A stretch of DNA of 64,000 bases from Phytophthora colocasiae (taxonomy: Eukaryota > Oomycota > Peronosporomycetes > Peronosporales > Peronosporaceae). The position numbers were made by a program, and so were the translations under genes. The notes under the pieces are model-generated. The model had not been told where the DNA came from and ran no database searches. It was given only the letters and a program-made list of their open reading frames with translations. Below are positions 1 through 9,029 of the stretch, piece by piece (position 1 is the stretch's first letter; each line of letters opens with the position of its first letter). Location of the stretch: contig JAGKQI010000047.1 in NCBI GenBank assembly GCA_018806915.1, positions 1,612,001-1,676,000 of the forward strand, written 5' to 3'.

Positions 1-1219
1 GTTGATCATATAAACCCCAATACATACATTGTTCGGTGTCATGGTAATGCCGTATTTCACTACAATAGCTGTCAAGCGTGAACACCTTCACCCAGAGCTG
101 AGCGAGGCGGCATCATGTCTGCTACGCTTGACCAGCCGGAATCGTCCTTATCCGGTAAGAAATTTTTCACAACGAGTACACCATGTGGTGCGTCAAGCAA
201 AAGGACACGTCGATGCCGCAACTTGCCTGCAGAACTCAAGGCGATTTGATTGTCGATTGCCAGCCGGAAAGGTTGAAGCAGCGAGTATCACTCACACCAT
301 ACACCACGAAGAGATGCAGGGCATTGCCAGGCTTGAGGCATCAGGAGTTGCAAGACACAGCAATATGCACCGACGGCGACATTGGAATCGTGCTCTGCTG
401 ACGAGGATTGCAAAGCGAGTGCCAGGACTGCAAGTCCACTGTCTTCATGCGGATCCTGACCGAGTCGGCCGACGACAATGGCTGGGACGACATTGTCGGC
501 AAAGTGACAGGTCTACGCCAAATCTGAGCGGATGTTAACGTGGGATGTCAGAGATCACTGCAGCGATAGCCTCGCGACTTCCACGATGAGGCATCCCGCA
601 ATACAGTACATGTATGTATCGATGCCGTGTTGCTTTGCTCGCCGTCTTTACAGTCAAATCGCCCACCTCGCGGCGAGATGGATTCACCAAACTTTGGTCC
701 AAAGCGGTTGCCGACTGCAACGGCAACTTCACCTTGGATATGACTTGGCAATTGAACGACGTTCGGCGCGGCGCATCTCGCCAGCAATCATCGAGCAGTG
801 CAACTCGCGCGGCAAACGGCTGAAGCGCAAGAAAGCGTGATGGGAGGTGGGTGCAACACGCGTCATCGTGGTCACCAAGTGCGTGTTGCAGTGAAGTGCA
901 CATGTACTCAGTACATGATGTAAACTTCACTACATGATGTACACTTCACGTATCGACTGCTCATTTTCTACTGAACGTTGTCCGCGTCACGGAACGTTGA
1001 TGCGAATGGGGCAAGTTGTTTAGTCTTCTGGTGGATTCTCATGCAACCGGTCGCCGGTTGATTGCCGGGTACGAAGTGTTCGTCCGCTTGACTGTGAGGT
1101 CGGAAGAACGAGGCCTGTCCCTCGCCTGTCCTTCGCACGACAATGTCGCCCCAAGGCATTGGAAGCGCCCTGCATAGCCCCGTCCATTTTGGGCATTGAA
1201 GTTCTCTTCATCCGACGGC
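1..1219. other. Degenerate sequence, no supported gene
   Basis: No continuous gene is visible. A short + strand stretch starting at the ATG at 115 reads like coding sequence (basic, ending in a Arg/Cys-rich run) but stops at 249, and a similar-looking stretch continues in another frame. This suggests an old, frameshifted coding relic, probably of a transposon, but I do not recognise the family. Around 905-950 a 19-bp sequence built on TACATGATGTA is repeated in tandem with one mismatch. Confidence 0.3.
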
Positions 1220-1223
1220 ATTA

Positions 1224-2207
1224 GAGACCTTTCGGAGCGGATGTTGGTTGTTGGTTGCGGGAACAGCGAGTACAACTGTCGCGTTCGTGCAACCCGCAAC
1301 CTGCAAATGCTTTTTTTCTTTCGGAGCTCTTTAGATGTGGGAACGGCTCTTCGTGACTCTTTATCACCTAAGCTCAGACACTCGAAGAACAGCGCGACCA
1401 AAGGATCATGCCACGAGTAACTAGACCACGAACGAGGGGCTTGGCAGCTCTCATGATGGCGCTGTACTATCATGATTCCAGCTACGATCACGCCTTGTGT
1501 GCTGCTTTGCTGGTCAGGCCTTCGGTAGAGCGGCCCCTTGTCCCTGACTCTCGCTTTAGCCCCGACACGTGTACGGATGCAAATGCGCTCGAAGACTACA
1601 GATTTTAATGCGATAAACTGATGCAGCTTACAGATCTATTACTGATTAAAGTTTGGACTTCCATTAAGCGTACCAGCAGCAGCCATGCTTTTCTGATGCT
1701 GCCAAACTTTGCCTTTAAAGGGCATGTCCTTGTTCACCTGGATGGCGTGTAAGTAGTCTTCATCGGGGCCAAATCGCTTGGGGAGTGTAGCAGAGCGATC
1801 CACAGCGGGGATAATTTCGTTTGCCGAGTGATCATCTCCGTCATCCGCACCTCCGTTCTTGTAGTTTGTGTCTAGCGCGGTCGCCTCTTGCCCAGACGAT
1901 AGCGCGGGGGAGAGTGTGGAGAGCGCCATGATCGAGTTCGAATTCTTTGCGATCTTCGAGCGGTGCGAGGCTAGACCTGTAGAACTTAGTGCAGCTCTTC
2001 TACATCAAAAACTGGAGAATTTCATCATAGACAGATTTCCACAACCTACATCGTTGTGGGATACGAGGCCTCCGTTGGCGGTATTTCCAACATGGATGTT
2101 GGAACGAAAGGTCGTGGCCGGAAGTGATTAGTAAGCAGCTATAATTTTGCACCTTTTACGCGTGTCGTTCCCGCAACCAACAACCAACATCCGCTCCGAA
2201 AGGTCTC
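1224..2207. mobile_element. Inverted-repeat element (~984 bp), TA-flanked, non-autonomous
   Basis: The sequence at 1220-1264 recurs as a perfect 45-nt reverse complement at 2167-2211. Allowing for a TA dinucleotide on each side (1222-1223 and 2208-2209), the element would run 1224-2207 with inverted repeats beginning GAGACCTTTCGG. Each repeat contains a short internal tandem, TGTTGGT. No transposase is encoded inside, so this looks like a MITE-like or internally deleted Tc1/mariner-type element. The TA target site is inferred from the flanks. A different cut would be needed if the ends lie elsewhere in the palindromic TCTCTAATAGAGA region. Confidence 0.6.
1639..1929 (-). pseudogene. Fragment resembling a Myb/SANT-like N-terminal module
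   Basis: A 96-aa open frame lies inside the inverted-repeat element. Its second half (starting around residue 52, with FGPDEDYLHAIQVNKDMPF) resembles the start of the SANT/Myb-like domain of a large oomycete repeat-associated family: an acidic residue pair, then a Q-V-N-x-x-x-P-F segment, then a Lys-rich helix. It stops abruptly at NFNQ, before the domain would be complete. It may be a gene fragment captured by the element or the remains of its own ORF. The assignment rests on motif impression only. Confidence 0.3.
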
Positions 2208-2255
2208 TAATAGAGACTGCAGCCTGCTTGCTACGAAAACACCAGGCGGGATGAC

Positions 2256-2264
2256 GTGGGAGAC
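2256..2264. repeat. Left 9-bp target-site duplication of MULE-1
   Basis: GTGGGAGAC immediately precedes the left end of the MULE and is repeated exactly at 6156-6164 immediately after the right end. Nine base pairs is the classic Mutator-superfamily duplication length. Confidence 0.9.
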
Positions 2265-2585
2265 GACAGAACAGGAAAAACACACAAGACAAATGAGTGA
2301 CACACAAAGCTTGCGATAACACAACACTTGTTTACACACCACACTAGATTAGTGTGGTTCACACGTAGTGTACACGCATCACCCTTTGTAGAGAATGATC
2401 ACACCAAATGCAGGTGGTTGCACACCAGCCTATCAAGGTTGGTTTTTAAGCCTAATTTCTACCAATGAAACAAGTCGTTATGCGCTGTTGCACTAGGCAG
2501 ATTTCCGCTCACAACAACAAAACACGTTGCCCCCACACCACTCCTCTCCCCTCTCCGGCCCTCCCCCCAAGTCTGTTCGTCAACC

Positions 2586-4460
2586 ATGACGCAATTTAAC
2601 TGGACGAACATCTGCACCAACATGGCAGTCGCTGACGCACATCTGTTGATGGAGGACATGAAGGCGTTCGTCATTGCCAAGAGCCAACTGGTCCCCTGTG
2701 ACGGCACATGCGGCTTAGGAAGACCGCATAAGATGCGATACCAGCTGCTCAGGTGCTCCTCGGAAACATGTAGGGCTGCCACACCGTATGCCGCGTGTCC
2801 CTGGATTGGAAAGGTGCTCACGTGCCCGGAGCTCAACCGTGTGTCGCTCAAGGAGTGGGGTATGCACGAGACTGAGGTTCGTGATCCGGTCAAGCCGACG
2901 CTGACGCCCCGGCTGAAAGAATTCTGCCGGGAAATGGCGACGGAAGGAATGAAGCCTGCGCGAATTCGCAATGCTATGGGCCGTCGCTTCGGTATCGCGG
3001 ACGAATCTCTCCCTGACTTGCGCAAAGTCCAGTGGTTCGTCAGCCATTTTGCCAAGACGAACCTGCACAAGAGCGATGACTATGATGACATCTTGGAGCA
3101 AATATCCCAGCTGGCGTATGACCCTGGGATGTCCGACACGAAACCATTTTCGTTTGGGTGGCAACGTGATAGTCACGGCAAGCCTGACGTGGGCAACGGC
3201 TCTGACGAACACCCGTTTTTGGTGGGCTTGACGACAAAGCGTCTGTTGCGCAATGCAGCTCGCGATCCGGCCTCGTTCGTGTTTCATATGGATGCCACCT
3301 TCAAGTTGAACCAAGTTGGGTATCCTGTGATCGTATGTGGAGTGTCGGACCGATGTCGCTCGTTCCATCCGGTGGCAATGTTCATCACTTCTCAGCGGCT
3401 GACAGAGCTGTATGTCAAGGCCCTGAGTGCGCTTCGTCGAATGTTTACCGCGGTCACCGGTGAACAGATGCTCCTACGGTATGTCATGGCCGACGCTGAA
3501 GTAGCGCAACAAAATGCTGTTGATGAAGTGTTTGGAGTTGACTCGGACTACACATACTTGATGTGTTTCTACCATGTGATGGCGAAGGTGCATGAGAAGC
3601 TAAAAGCTGTACCGCGACACTTATGCGAACGCGTGGTTGCTGACATTTACGACCTTCACTTCGCGTCAAGTCAAGAAGCATATGACGATCATGTCAAGGT
3701 TGTGCTGGCCAAATGGGAGGCGGACGATTTGCTGGCGGGGTTCAAGTCGTACTTCAACAACGTATGGGTGTCAAGTGAGTCGTGGCGCTGGCAGTGCTTC
3801 CACACGCCCAGCGGGTACGCCACCACGAACAACCCTGTTGAGCAATTCAACCGTCTGATCAAGCGTGACTACACCCTTCGGACGAAACATAAGATTGGTA
3901 CTCTTATCCAGTTGCTGGCAGATTGCTGCGGGAACCAATCTGTCACGCCACGACTGTTCAAGGAAGCATCTGAGACGACGCAACAGCTGAGATCGCGGGT
4001 GAGCAACTTTCGCCAGCGGAACCTTCTGCTTGACATGACACCCAGCCGGTCAAGCATCGAGTTCTTACTGGTATCGCGGACACCCAATATTGTGCGTGTG
4101 GTGTCACGGGGCTGCGTTCGGGTGTACCTGCCTGAGATTGGGCGCAGCAAGGAAAATGCCCCAGTCTCCGCCCAAATGGGTGCTAACTACGCCCGCATGG
4201 AGGTCGAAGGACAACCGGATGGTGGCTGGGAGGTAGATGTCTGTTCGCAAACGTGTGGCTGCAAGTACCATTTCAAGTTCGCAATTTGCATCCACGTGCT
4301 ATTTGCACTGCAAGTCAGGAGCTACACAGGCACGGATGGAAAGCGAACTCTCGTCAACCGTTCAAAGACTCGTAAACGCCCTCGCCCACAAGCTCCATCA
4401 ACTAGACGCGTAGCTGCTGGCAGACCACGCAATAATGGTCATGCGCTAAGCTTGGAGTAG
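2586..4460 (+). CDS. MULE transposase with SWIM zinc finger
   Basis: This 624-aa protein would catalyse cut-and-paste transposition of MULE-1. The MULE DDE core is visible: Asp236 in FHMDATF, Asp303 in VMADAEV, the C-x2-H pair Cys327/His330 in CFYHVM, and Glu419 in NNPVEQFN. A SWIM zinc finger follows at about 553-572 with the pattern C557-x-C559-x8-C568-x-H570. The N-terminal 75 residues contain Cys pairs that may bind zinc or DNA. The tail (590-624) is basic and ends in a short hydrophobic motif, ALSLE, similar to the end of the second MULE transposase at 22.9 kb (ALSLQ). The frame is uninterrupted and intronless, and all catalytic residues are present. The ATG at 2586 follows an AT-poor leader. 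The transposase is followed on the same strand, 160 bp later, by the chromodomain ORF. Confidence 0.93.
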   Translation: MTQFNWTNICTNMAVADAHLLMEDMKAFVIAKSQLVPCDGTCGLGRPHKMRYQLLRCSSETCRAATPYAACPWIGKVLTCPELNRVSLKEWGMHETEVRDPVKPTLTPRLKEFCREMATEGMKPARIRNAMGRRFGIADESLPDLRKVQWFVSHFAKTNLHKSDDYDDILEQISQLAYDPGMSDTKPFSFGWQRDSHGKPDVGNGSDEHPFLVGLTTKRLLRNAARDPASFVFHMDATFKLNQVGYPVIVCGVSDRCRSFHPVAMFITSQRLTELYVKALSALRRMFTAVTGEQMLLRYVMADAEVAQQNAVDEVFGVDSDYTYLMCFYHVMAKVHEKLKAVPRHLCERVVADIYDLHFASSQEAYDDHVKVVLAKWEADDLLAGFKSYFNNVWVSSESWRWQCFHTPSGYATTNNPVEQFNRLIKRDYTLRTKHKIGTLIQLLADCCGNQSVTPRLFKEASETTQQLRSRVSNFRQRNLLLDMTPSRSSIEFLLVSRTPNIVRVVSRGCVRVYLPEIGRSKENAPVSAQMGANYARMEVEGQPDGGWEVDVCSQTCGCKYHFKFAICIHVLFALQVRSYTGTDGKRTLVNRSKTRKRPRPQAPSTRRVAAGRPRNNGHALSLE

Positions 4461-4620
4461 GCATAGAATAGCTGTAGATGAGATTGTGCAGGTTAGCTGT
4501 AACTTTCAATACGCATCGCATGCCAAACTTCTTTTTAGTGTATTGAAACTACTAACAAAAATAAACTAACAACTAAAGTGAAACCAATTGCGTGCTGCTT
4601 CCTCGTCATTTCCATTCACG

Positions 4621-5115
4621 ATGGCAACCCTTCAAGTTGACCCTGCCCCACCTACAGCGTTCAAGCCCTTCTTTGAGTTTTGCAAATTGCACCTCGAAAC
4701 TCAAGGGAAACGTCGCCTTGATGAAGCAGCGGCACGATACCTCAAAAACACCTGCCTCATCTTGCGCGACCCTTCGGCCAACCCAGCTGACGCAATTAAG
4801 CGGCTACTCGACGCGGTACCACATGGGCGCATTACCAAGGACCGTCTCATTGAGGCAGCTACTCAAGGCGACGATGCCGGCGAAGCAGAGTGGGTGTTGC
4901 CAGCCGGTGTGGACCTGTCTGGTAAGCCCACCTACCAGATGCGCAAGATTGTAGGCCACGAAGTTGTCAATGGGCGCACTTTTTTCCTAACCTCGTGGGA
5001 GGATACTTTGGAGCCCGCCGAAAATCTACCTTCTGCCGAGATAAAGAAGTATCGCGCGAAGGTGCACAAGCAGGTTGAACGACGCTTTATTGAAGCGGAA
5101 GCTAAAGAGGTTTGA
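4621..5115 (+). CDS. Chromodomain protein encoded by MULE-1
   Basis: The 164-aa protein has an alpha-helical N-terminal half (about 12-90) that I do not recognise. A chromo-type domain covers about 105-145: YQMRKIVGHEVVNGRTFFL, then W126, then EPAENL and a C-terminal helix. Tyr105 and Trp126 align with two of the three aromatic cage residues of HP1-type chromodomains. The region of the third is shortened, so methyl-lysine binding is plausible but not assured. It lies inside the MULE boundaries, 160 bp after the transposase. I therefore infer an element-encoded partner, perhaps targeting insertion to or away from methylated chromatin. The first ATG in frame is 4621; an earlier in-frame TTG is not a likely start. 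The end (150-164) is charged and helical. Confidence 0.75.
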   Translation: MATLQVDPAPPTAFKPFFEFCKLHLETQGKRRLDEAAARYLKNTCLILRDPSANPADAIKRLLDAVPHGRITKDRLIEAATQGDDAGEAEWVLPAGVDLSGKPTYQMRKIVGHEVVNGRTFFLTSWEDTLEPAENLPSAEIKKYRAKVHKQVERRFIEAEAKEV

Positions 5116-5312
5116 ACTAATAACACTAGCTTCACTTACATGTATTCGCTTAATCCTACAGCATTAACTACCACTATGACTACCCTCTTGAATACGGCAG
5201 CAAGTAAGGTGGCGGCACAACAGTGGCACGTATGCTGCACGAGCCATCAGCGAGAGCGGTACAAGGCATAGGAGCCCATCAACGCGCTCCGCACAAGCTT
5301 ACGCAGCACATG

Positions 5313-5960
5313 TACACCTCCGTGCCGCCAGTGTTCGCCTTGTCGTCCGTGCCGCCAGTGTTCGTGAGCGCCGCCGTACCGTGCAGCGTGCCGAGGCAGG
5401 TCGCGCCCTCATCCATGTCGTCCGTGCCGCCTGTGTTGGCCTCTGTGTCGTCCGTGCCGCCAGTGTTCGTGGGCGCCGCCGTGCCGTGCAGCGTGCCGAG
5501 GCAGGTCGCGCCCTCATCCGTGTCGTCCGTGTCGTCCGTTCCGCCAGTGTTCACAGGCGCCGCCGTGCCGTGCAGCGTGCCGAGGCAGGTCGCGCCCTTA
5601 TCCATGTCGTCCGTGCCGCCTGTGTTGGCCTCCGTGTCGTCCGTTCCGCCAGTGTTCACAGGCGCCGCCGTGCCGTGCAGCGTGCCGAGGCAGGTCGCGC
5701 CCTTATCCATGTCGTCCGTGCCGCCTGTGTTGGCCTCTGTGTCGTCCGTGCCGCCAGTGTTCGTGGGCGCCGCCGTGCCGTGCAGCGTGCCGAGGCAGGT
5801 CGCGCCCTTATCCATGTCGTCCGTGCCGCCTGTGTTGGCCTCTGTGTCGTCCGTGCCGCCGTGCCGTGCAGCGTGCCGAGGCAGGTCGCGCCCTCATCCG
5901 TGTCGTCCGTGTCGTCTGTTCCGCCGTGCCGTGCAGCGTGCCGAGGCAGGTCACGCCTGT
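5313..5960. repeat. 105-bp minisatellite inside MULE-1
   Basis: The landmark CCGAGGCAGGTC occurs at 5391, 5496, 5580, 5685, 5790, 5876 and 5941, giving spacings of 105, 84, 105, 105, 86 and 65 bp. The full unit is 105 bp (35 codons) and contains sub-repeats of TCGTCCGTG. The last two units share the same 19-bp deletion. Long open frames cross the array on both strands because the unit is a multiple of three, so these frames are not good evidence for a protein. One minus-strand frame would encode a Gly/Thr/Asp-rich repeat (GGTDD). Confidence 0.88.
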
Positions 5961-6155
5961 GAAGATGTCCTTGGGTCTTGCCGGCGAGTTGGTGAATGAG
6001 CATGGATGGAAGGCGGCGGACGGGCGGGATAGGCGCGTGGTATGGCTGGTCTTTGACCCCGCCCATCCTCCCTCGCAATCCACCAATGGCAATGTGTGGT
6101 GTGCACACGTCCTGTGTGTTGACCACACCACGACGTGTGTTTTTACTATTTTGTC

Positions 6156-6164
6156 GTGGGAGAC
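6156..6164. repeat. Right 9-bp target-site duplication of MULE-1
   Basis: GTGGGAGAC, identical to 2256-2264. Removing the MULE and one copy restores a continuous pre-insertion sequence. Confidence 0.9.
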
Positions 6165-6695
6165 GCTGGAGTGAAGACGCGGGGCAATTCTTATTAGAGC
6201 CATTCCCAACCCGATTTTTTGGTCGCATGCGACGAATTCTCGGCACTCCATTGGTTTGCGGGGTAGGTGGTCGCATGCGACGGTGTACAAAAATAGACGC
6301 TCATGCGACCGATAGGTCGCATGTGAAAAAATCGTCGCATGAGGCTTATCCAAAAAACACCAATCAGCGCGCGGCGTCCGCGTTCGACTATCGAAACCAT
6401 CGTGTTGAAGCTGCCTTGCTGTCTAACATTCTTGCACAAAAGGTCTAGCTTTCACTAGTGATGAATGGCCACCCCCAATCAGCCGAAGATGCAGATTTTG
6501 TCGCTGTTATAATGCCTGCTGTGATATACATCGTCGCTAAATACCGTCGTCGAGGTGGAGAACAGCGTGTTGTGCGCGAGAGAATTCAATAGCGTCGTGC
6601 ACGGGACGTTACCGGGTGCACGTCCGTCCTCGTAAAAATAGGAGCTAGATAGTCGAGATTGCTGTCGCTCAATATGACGGCGAGTCTGTACTGAC
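6165..6695. other. Intergenic; cluster of GTCGCATGCGAC palindromes
   Basis: No gene is supported here. The 12-bp palindrome GTCGCATGCGAC occurs at 6222-6233 and 6270-6281. Half-type copies of TCGCATG (either strand) lie at 6301-6309, 6315-6323 and 6333-6342. The cluster sits 350-475 bp upstream of the membrane-protein gene at 6696 and could be regulatory. It could also be the eroded end of an old transposon. Confidence 0.5.
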
Positions 6696-8441
6696 ATGAT
6701 CCGGCCGTTCGCGATCGCCGAGCCACCTTCCCCACCAAACGCACTCACTTATGAGACTGTCCTATGTACAGAGCTGCCTGCGTTCGACCCGGTACCGACG
6801 CTCCGGTCGGTGCTGCTGGAGCCACCATATCTAAAGCGGTTCGAGGTGTTCTTACGGAAAACGGGATGGCTCACCATGCCCATTTACGCCTGTGGATTGA
6901 TCCTGCGCATCGTTGTGTGTTGTGTTCCAGCTCCGATGGGCCGATCACTATCTCCCTGGGCGGCGCTGCTTCATATCCCGCCGTGCATCGTGTTCACCGC
7001 CGGCATCCGCGTGGAATTCGTGAAACTCATTCTATCCGCGTTTGACTTCTGGTTTCCGTTCGTAGCCAACACGTTGTTCATGATCGTGTTCAGCTGTGTC
7101 TTGCAAGATATGCGCGTCTTGCTGGTCGTGGCTGTTTGGATCGCGTTTGGATGTTCGTTCTTGCAGGAAACGTATTTTCGAGACTCGCGGAATATCGCGA
7201 TGTCGGCCTTTGCTGAGGCATTTCTACTGGTTTTACTCATGGGCAGCATCTCTCTCAGTGTCATGGACGACTTGCATCATTCCGATTTGGTCGTAGCGGG
7301 TGGTCACACACTGTCTACTAAAGATGTCCTTGTGAATGCTATCGGGACGATGGCCACTTTGATGGTCCGCACAATGTACCGACGGTTAAGGCTAATAAAG
7401 CGCCAGAAGAAAATGAAGGGCACCGCCACGCAATCGCTAGGTTACCGGTGTTTCATCGCTTTAAACCCCACAGGACCAGACGTATCCTCACGCAATAGCG
7501 TTGTGCCTCATCCACTTGGTCCTCTTCTGTTTTTCTCGTCCAAGTCGACTCTTTCGCGGAAAAATACAGTACCTGATCGCTCTAGAACGGATAGCAGAGT
7601 CTCCAGTCTACTCTTGCCTCCGTTGCAGATTCATCTTGTCAAGGATTCTAGGCGATATGATCCGAGAGAGACGCTGTGGAGCCGTATTGGGTCAGTTAAA
7701 CCTTTGCAGTGGTGGCAAGTACTTGTGTTACAAGTAAGTGGTGCTACAGGGTTCCTCCTAACGATCCCATCGATCTTCGTCCCACCTGGTGACACTAACA
7801 ATGGAGTGGTTGAAGCTATGGGGACCTTGAGCCTTGCCGCCACGACCGTGTTTTCCATGGTGAACATGTTTTGCTGCCAACGAGTTCTGTACAAACGCGT
7901 GGTATTGTCGTTCGACTACTTGTTTCTAGTACTGCAGTTGTTAGCTGCACATTTGTGTTTGGCTGACATTTTGTCTTGGCGATGGACTTCTACGTGCGGA
8001 GTCACTGCTAGTTTCCTTTGGGCGCAATGGAGCTTAACAATTGATGCACTGACCCCAGTGATGCGATGCCGACTTCACATCAAGAGCTGGATGCCAACTT
8101 GTTGCATTATGATCTTCATCGTCATTCAACTACTCGTTTCTCTGGATATTTTAGTATGGGACTACTCCAGTCTGCGCGATCGAGTGTTCTGGGATCTGGA
8201 TTTCCTCGGCCGACAAGCGCAATTCCGAGTTGTGACGTTCCTATGGAGTCGTGTGGTGACCATTTTCATTTGGTACGGGAGGCTTTACTACATTTTGACC
8301 ACGAGGACGCATGAGAATGCACTGATTATACTGCGTGGAAATGTGGAGTTCGACTACCAGACATGGAGGCTACAAGCGAACATTGCACGTGAAACCAGGA
8401 GACTTGCTAAGTCGAAATTGATACCGTCGATTCCTGAATAA
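6696..8441 (+). CDS. Polytopic membrane protein of unknown function
   Basis: This is a 581-aa intronless ORF with about twelve hydrophobic segments. Six lie before a long hydrophilic loop: about 61-77, 86-104, 118-136, 139-155, 170-190 and 212-226. Six lie after it: about 341-362, 372-392, 404-424, 433-450, 468-488 and 511-530. The loop (about 228-338) is basic and Ser-rich with possible phosphorylation sites. The two-halves layout recalls a transporter or an internally duplicated membrane protein, but I see no family signature. It resembles the many uncharacterised multi-pass proteins of oomycetes. The ATG at 6696 is the first in frame. It is an isolated host gene between MULE-1 and the DIRS array, and no signal peptide is evident. 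Confidence 0.75.
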   Translation: MIRPFAIAEPPSPPNALTYETVLCTELPAFDPVPTLRSVLLEPPYLKRFEVFLRKTGWLTMPIYACGLILRIVVCCVPAPMGRSLSPWAALLHIPPCIVFTAGIRVEFVKLILSAFDFWFPFVANTLFMIVFSCVLQDMRVLLVVAVWIAFGCSFLQETYFRDSRNIAMSAFAEAFLLVLLMGSISLSVMDDLHHSDLVVAGGHTLSTKDVLVNAIGTMATLMVRTMYRRLRLIKRQKKMKGTATQSLGYRCFIALNPTGPDVSSRNSVVPHPLGPLLFFSSKSTLSRKNTVPDRSRTDSRVSSLLLPPLQIHLVKDSRRYDPRETLWSRIGSVKPLQWWQVLVLQVSGATGFLLTIPSIFVPPGDTNNGVVEAMGTLSLAATTVFSMVNMFCCQRVLYKRVVLSFDYLFLVLQLLAAHLCLADILSWRWTSTCGVTASFLWAQWSLTIDALTPVMRCRLHIKSWMPTCCIMIFIVIQLLVSLDILVWDYSSLRDRVFWDLDFLGRQAQFRVVTFLWSRVVTIFIWYGRLYYILTTRTHENALIILRGNVEFDYQTWRLQANIARETRRLAKSKLIPSIPE

Positions 8442-8575
8442 TTCAGACAGTAAAATAATTTTGGAAAATGTTAATATTTTCGGCTACAGTCGTGTATTGC
8501 CCTAGTGATACTAATTCAACATGGAAAAAACACATATGGGCAGTTTCAGCATGTTGGGTAAATGAGAAACGTATA

Positions 8576-8649
8576 TTTCCTTAGTTGTCTTCACGCACGG
8601 CGAGAGGGGCAAATACTTGATTAGTTAGCGAAGCTTGGCTTCTCAACCC
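8576..8649 (-). repeat. DIRS terminal B repeat (B2, 3' outer end)
   Basis: This 74-bp sequence is identical to 8956-9029. It marks the 3' outer end of the array in coding orientation. Confidence 0.85.
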
Positions 8650-8793
8650 TAACTAATCCGAATTCGAGTAGATTGTACCCCTCATGGAGAACAGTCTATA
8701 AACCCGCTGAGTTTTGTGGGCAAGCCCAACCCAACTTGGGAGAAAATACTAATCCCCACTTGGAACACAACCACTTTGGAGAAAGAAAAAAAA
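8650..8793. other. Spacer between B2 and A2 of the DIRS array
   Basis: This 144-bp sequence is found only at the outer 3' end of the array, not at the internal junction. It contains a polypurine-rich tract, GAAAGAAAAAAAA, just before the A repeat. It may be part of the element's true 3' terminus, lost at the internal junction by recombination. Confidence 0.5.
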
Positions 8794-8955
8794 ATTTTCG
8801 CGGGAGCCCGGCTCCTTTCTCCGTGGACTATGTGTCCTTCCTTGCGCTGGAACACTTGCTGTTCAGCCAGCGAACTCGCGAATGCCGTGAGTTTCGCCTT
8901 TTCTCGGAAACATCCGGTTCGCTTCGCCGCCTAACCGGTTCACCGAACCGTGCAC
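8794..8955 (-). repeat. DIRS A repeat (A2, 162 bp)
   Basis: Matches 15566-15741 and 22361-22536, but lacks a 14-bp local duplication (AGGACTATGTGTCC) that both other copies carry. Confidence 0.85.
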
Positions 8956-9029
8956 TTTCCTTAGTTGTCTTCACGCACGGCGAGAGGGGCAAATACTTGA
9001 TTAGTTAGCGAAGCTTGGCTTCTCAACCC
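8956..9029 (-). repeat. DIRS B repeat (B1 of unit 1)
   Basis: Identical to 8576-8649 over 74 bp. It abuts the A repeat. Confidence 0.85.

Larger units (their letters stand above)
2265..6155 (+). mobile_element. MULE-1: complete Mutator-like element (3,891 bp)
   Basis: The left terminal inverted repeat (2265-2285) begins GACAGAACAGGAAAAACACA. The reverse complement of 6135-6155 matches it at 18 of 21 positions. A perfect 9-bp duplication, GTGGGAGAC, flanks both ends. The left boundary is confirmed independently: a second copy of the element begins at 62332 and similarity starts exactly at the same base. Inside are a transposase (2586-4460), a chromodomain ORF (4621-5115) and a 105-bp minisatellite (about 5313-5960). 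The intact transposase frame, perfect target duplication and near-identical second copy indicate recent activity. Confidence 0.92.

Noticed and set aside
2459..3070. 203-codon - frame, repeated at 62526-63137
   Set aside because: Antisense to the MULE transposase; its conservation simply follows the element copy.
5223..5999. 258-codon + frame and 178-codon - frame across the minisatellite
   Set aside because: The 105-bp unit is a multiple of three, so frames stay open on both strands without selection. The deletion units of 86 and 65 bp break the frame.
8673..9008. 111-codon + frame through the DIRS terminal repeats
   Set aside because: It lies in the non-coding A/B repeats and is antisense to the element. 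There is no domain.
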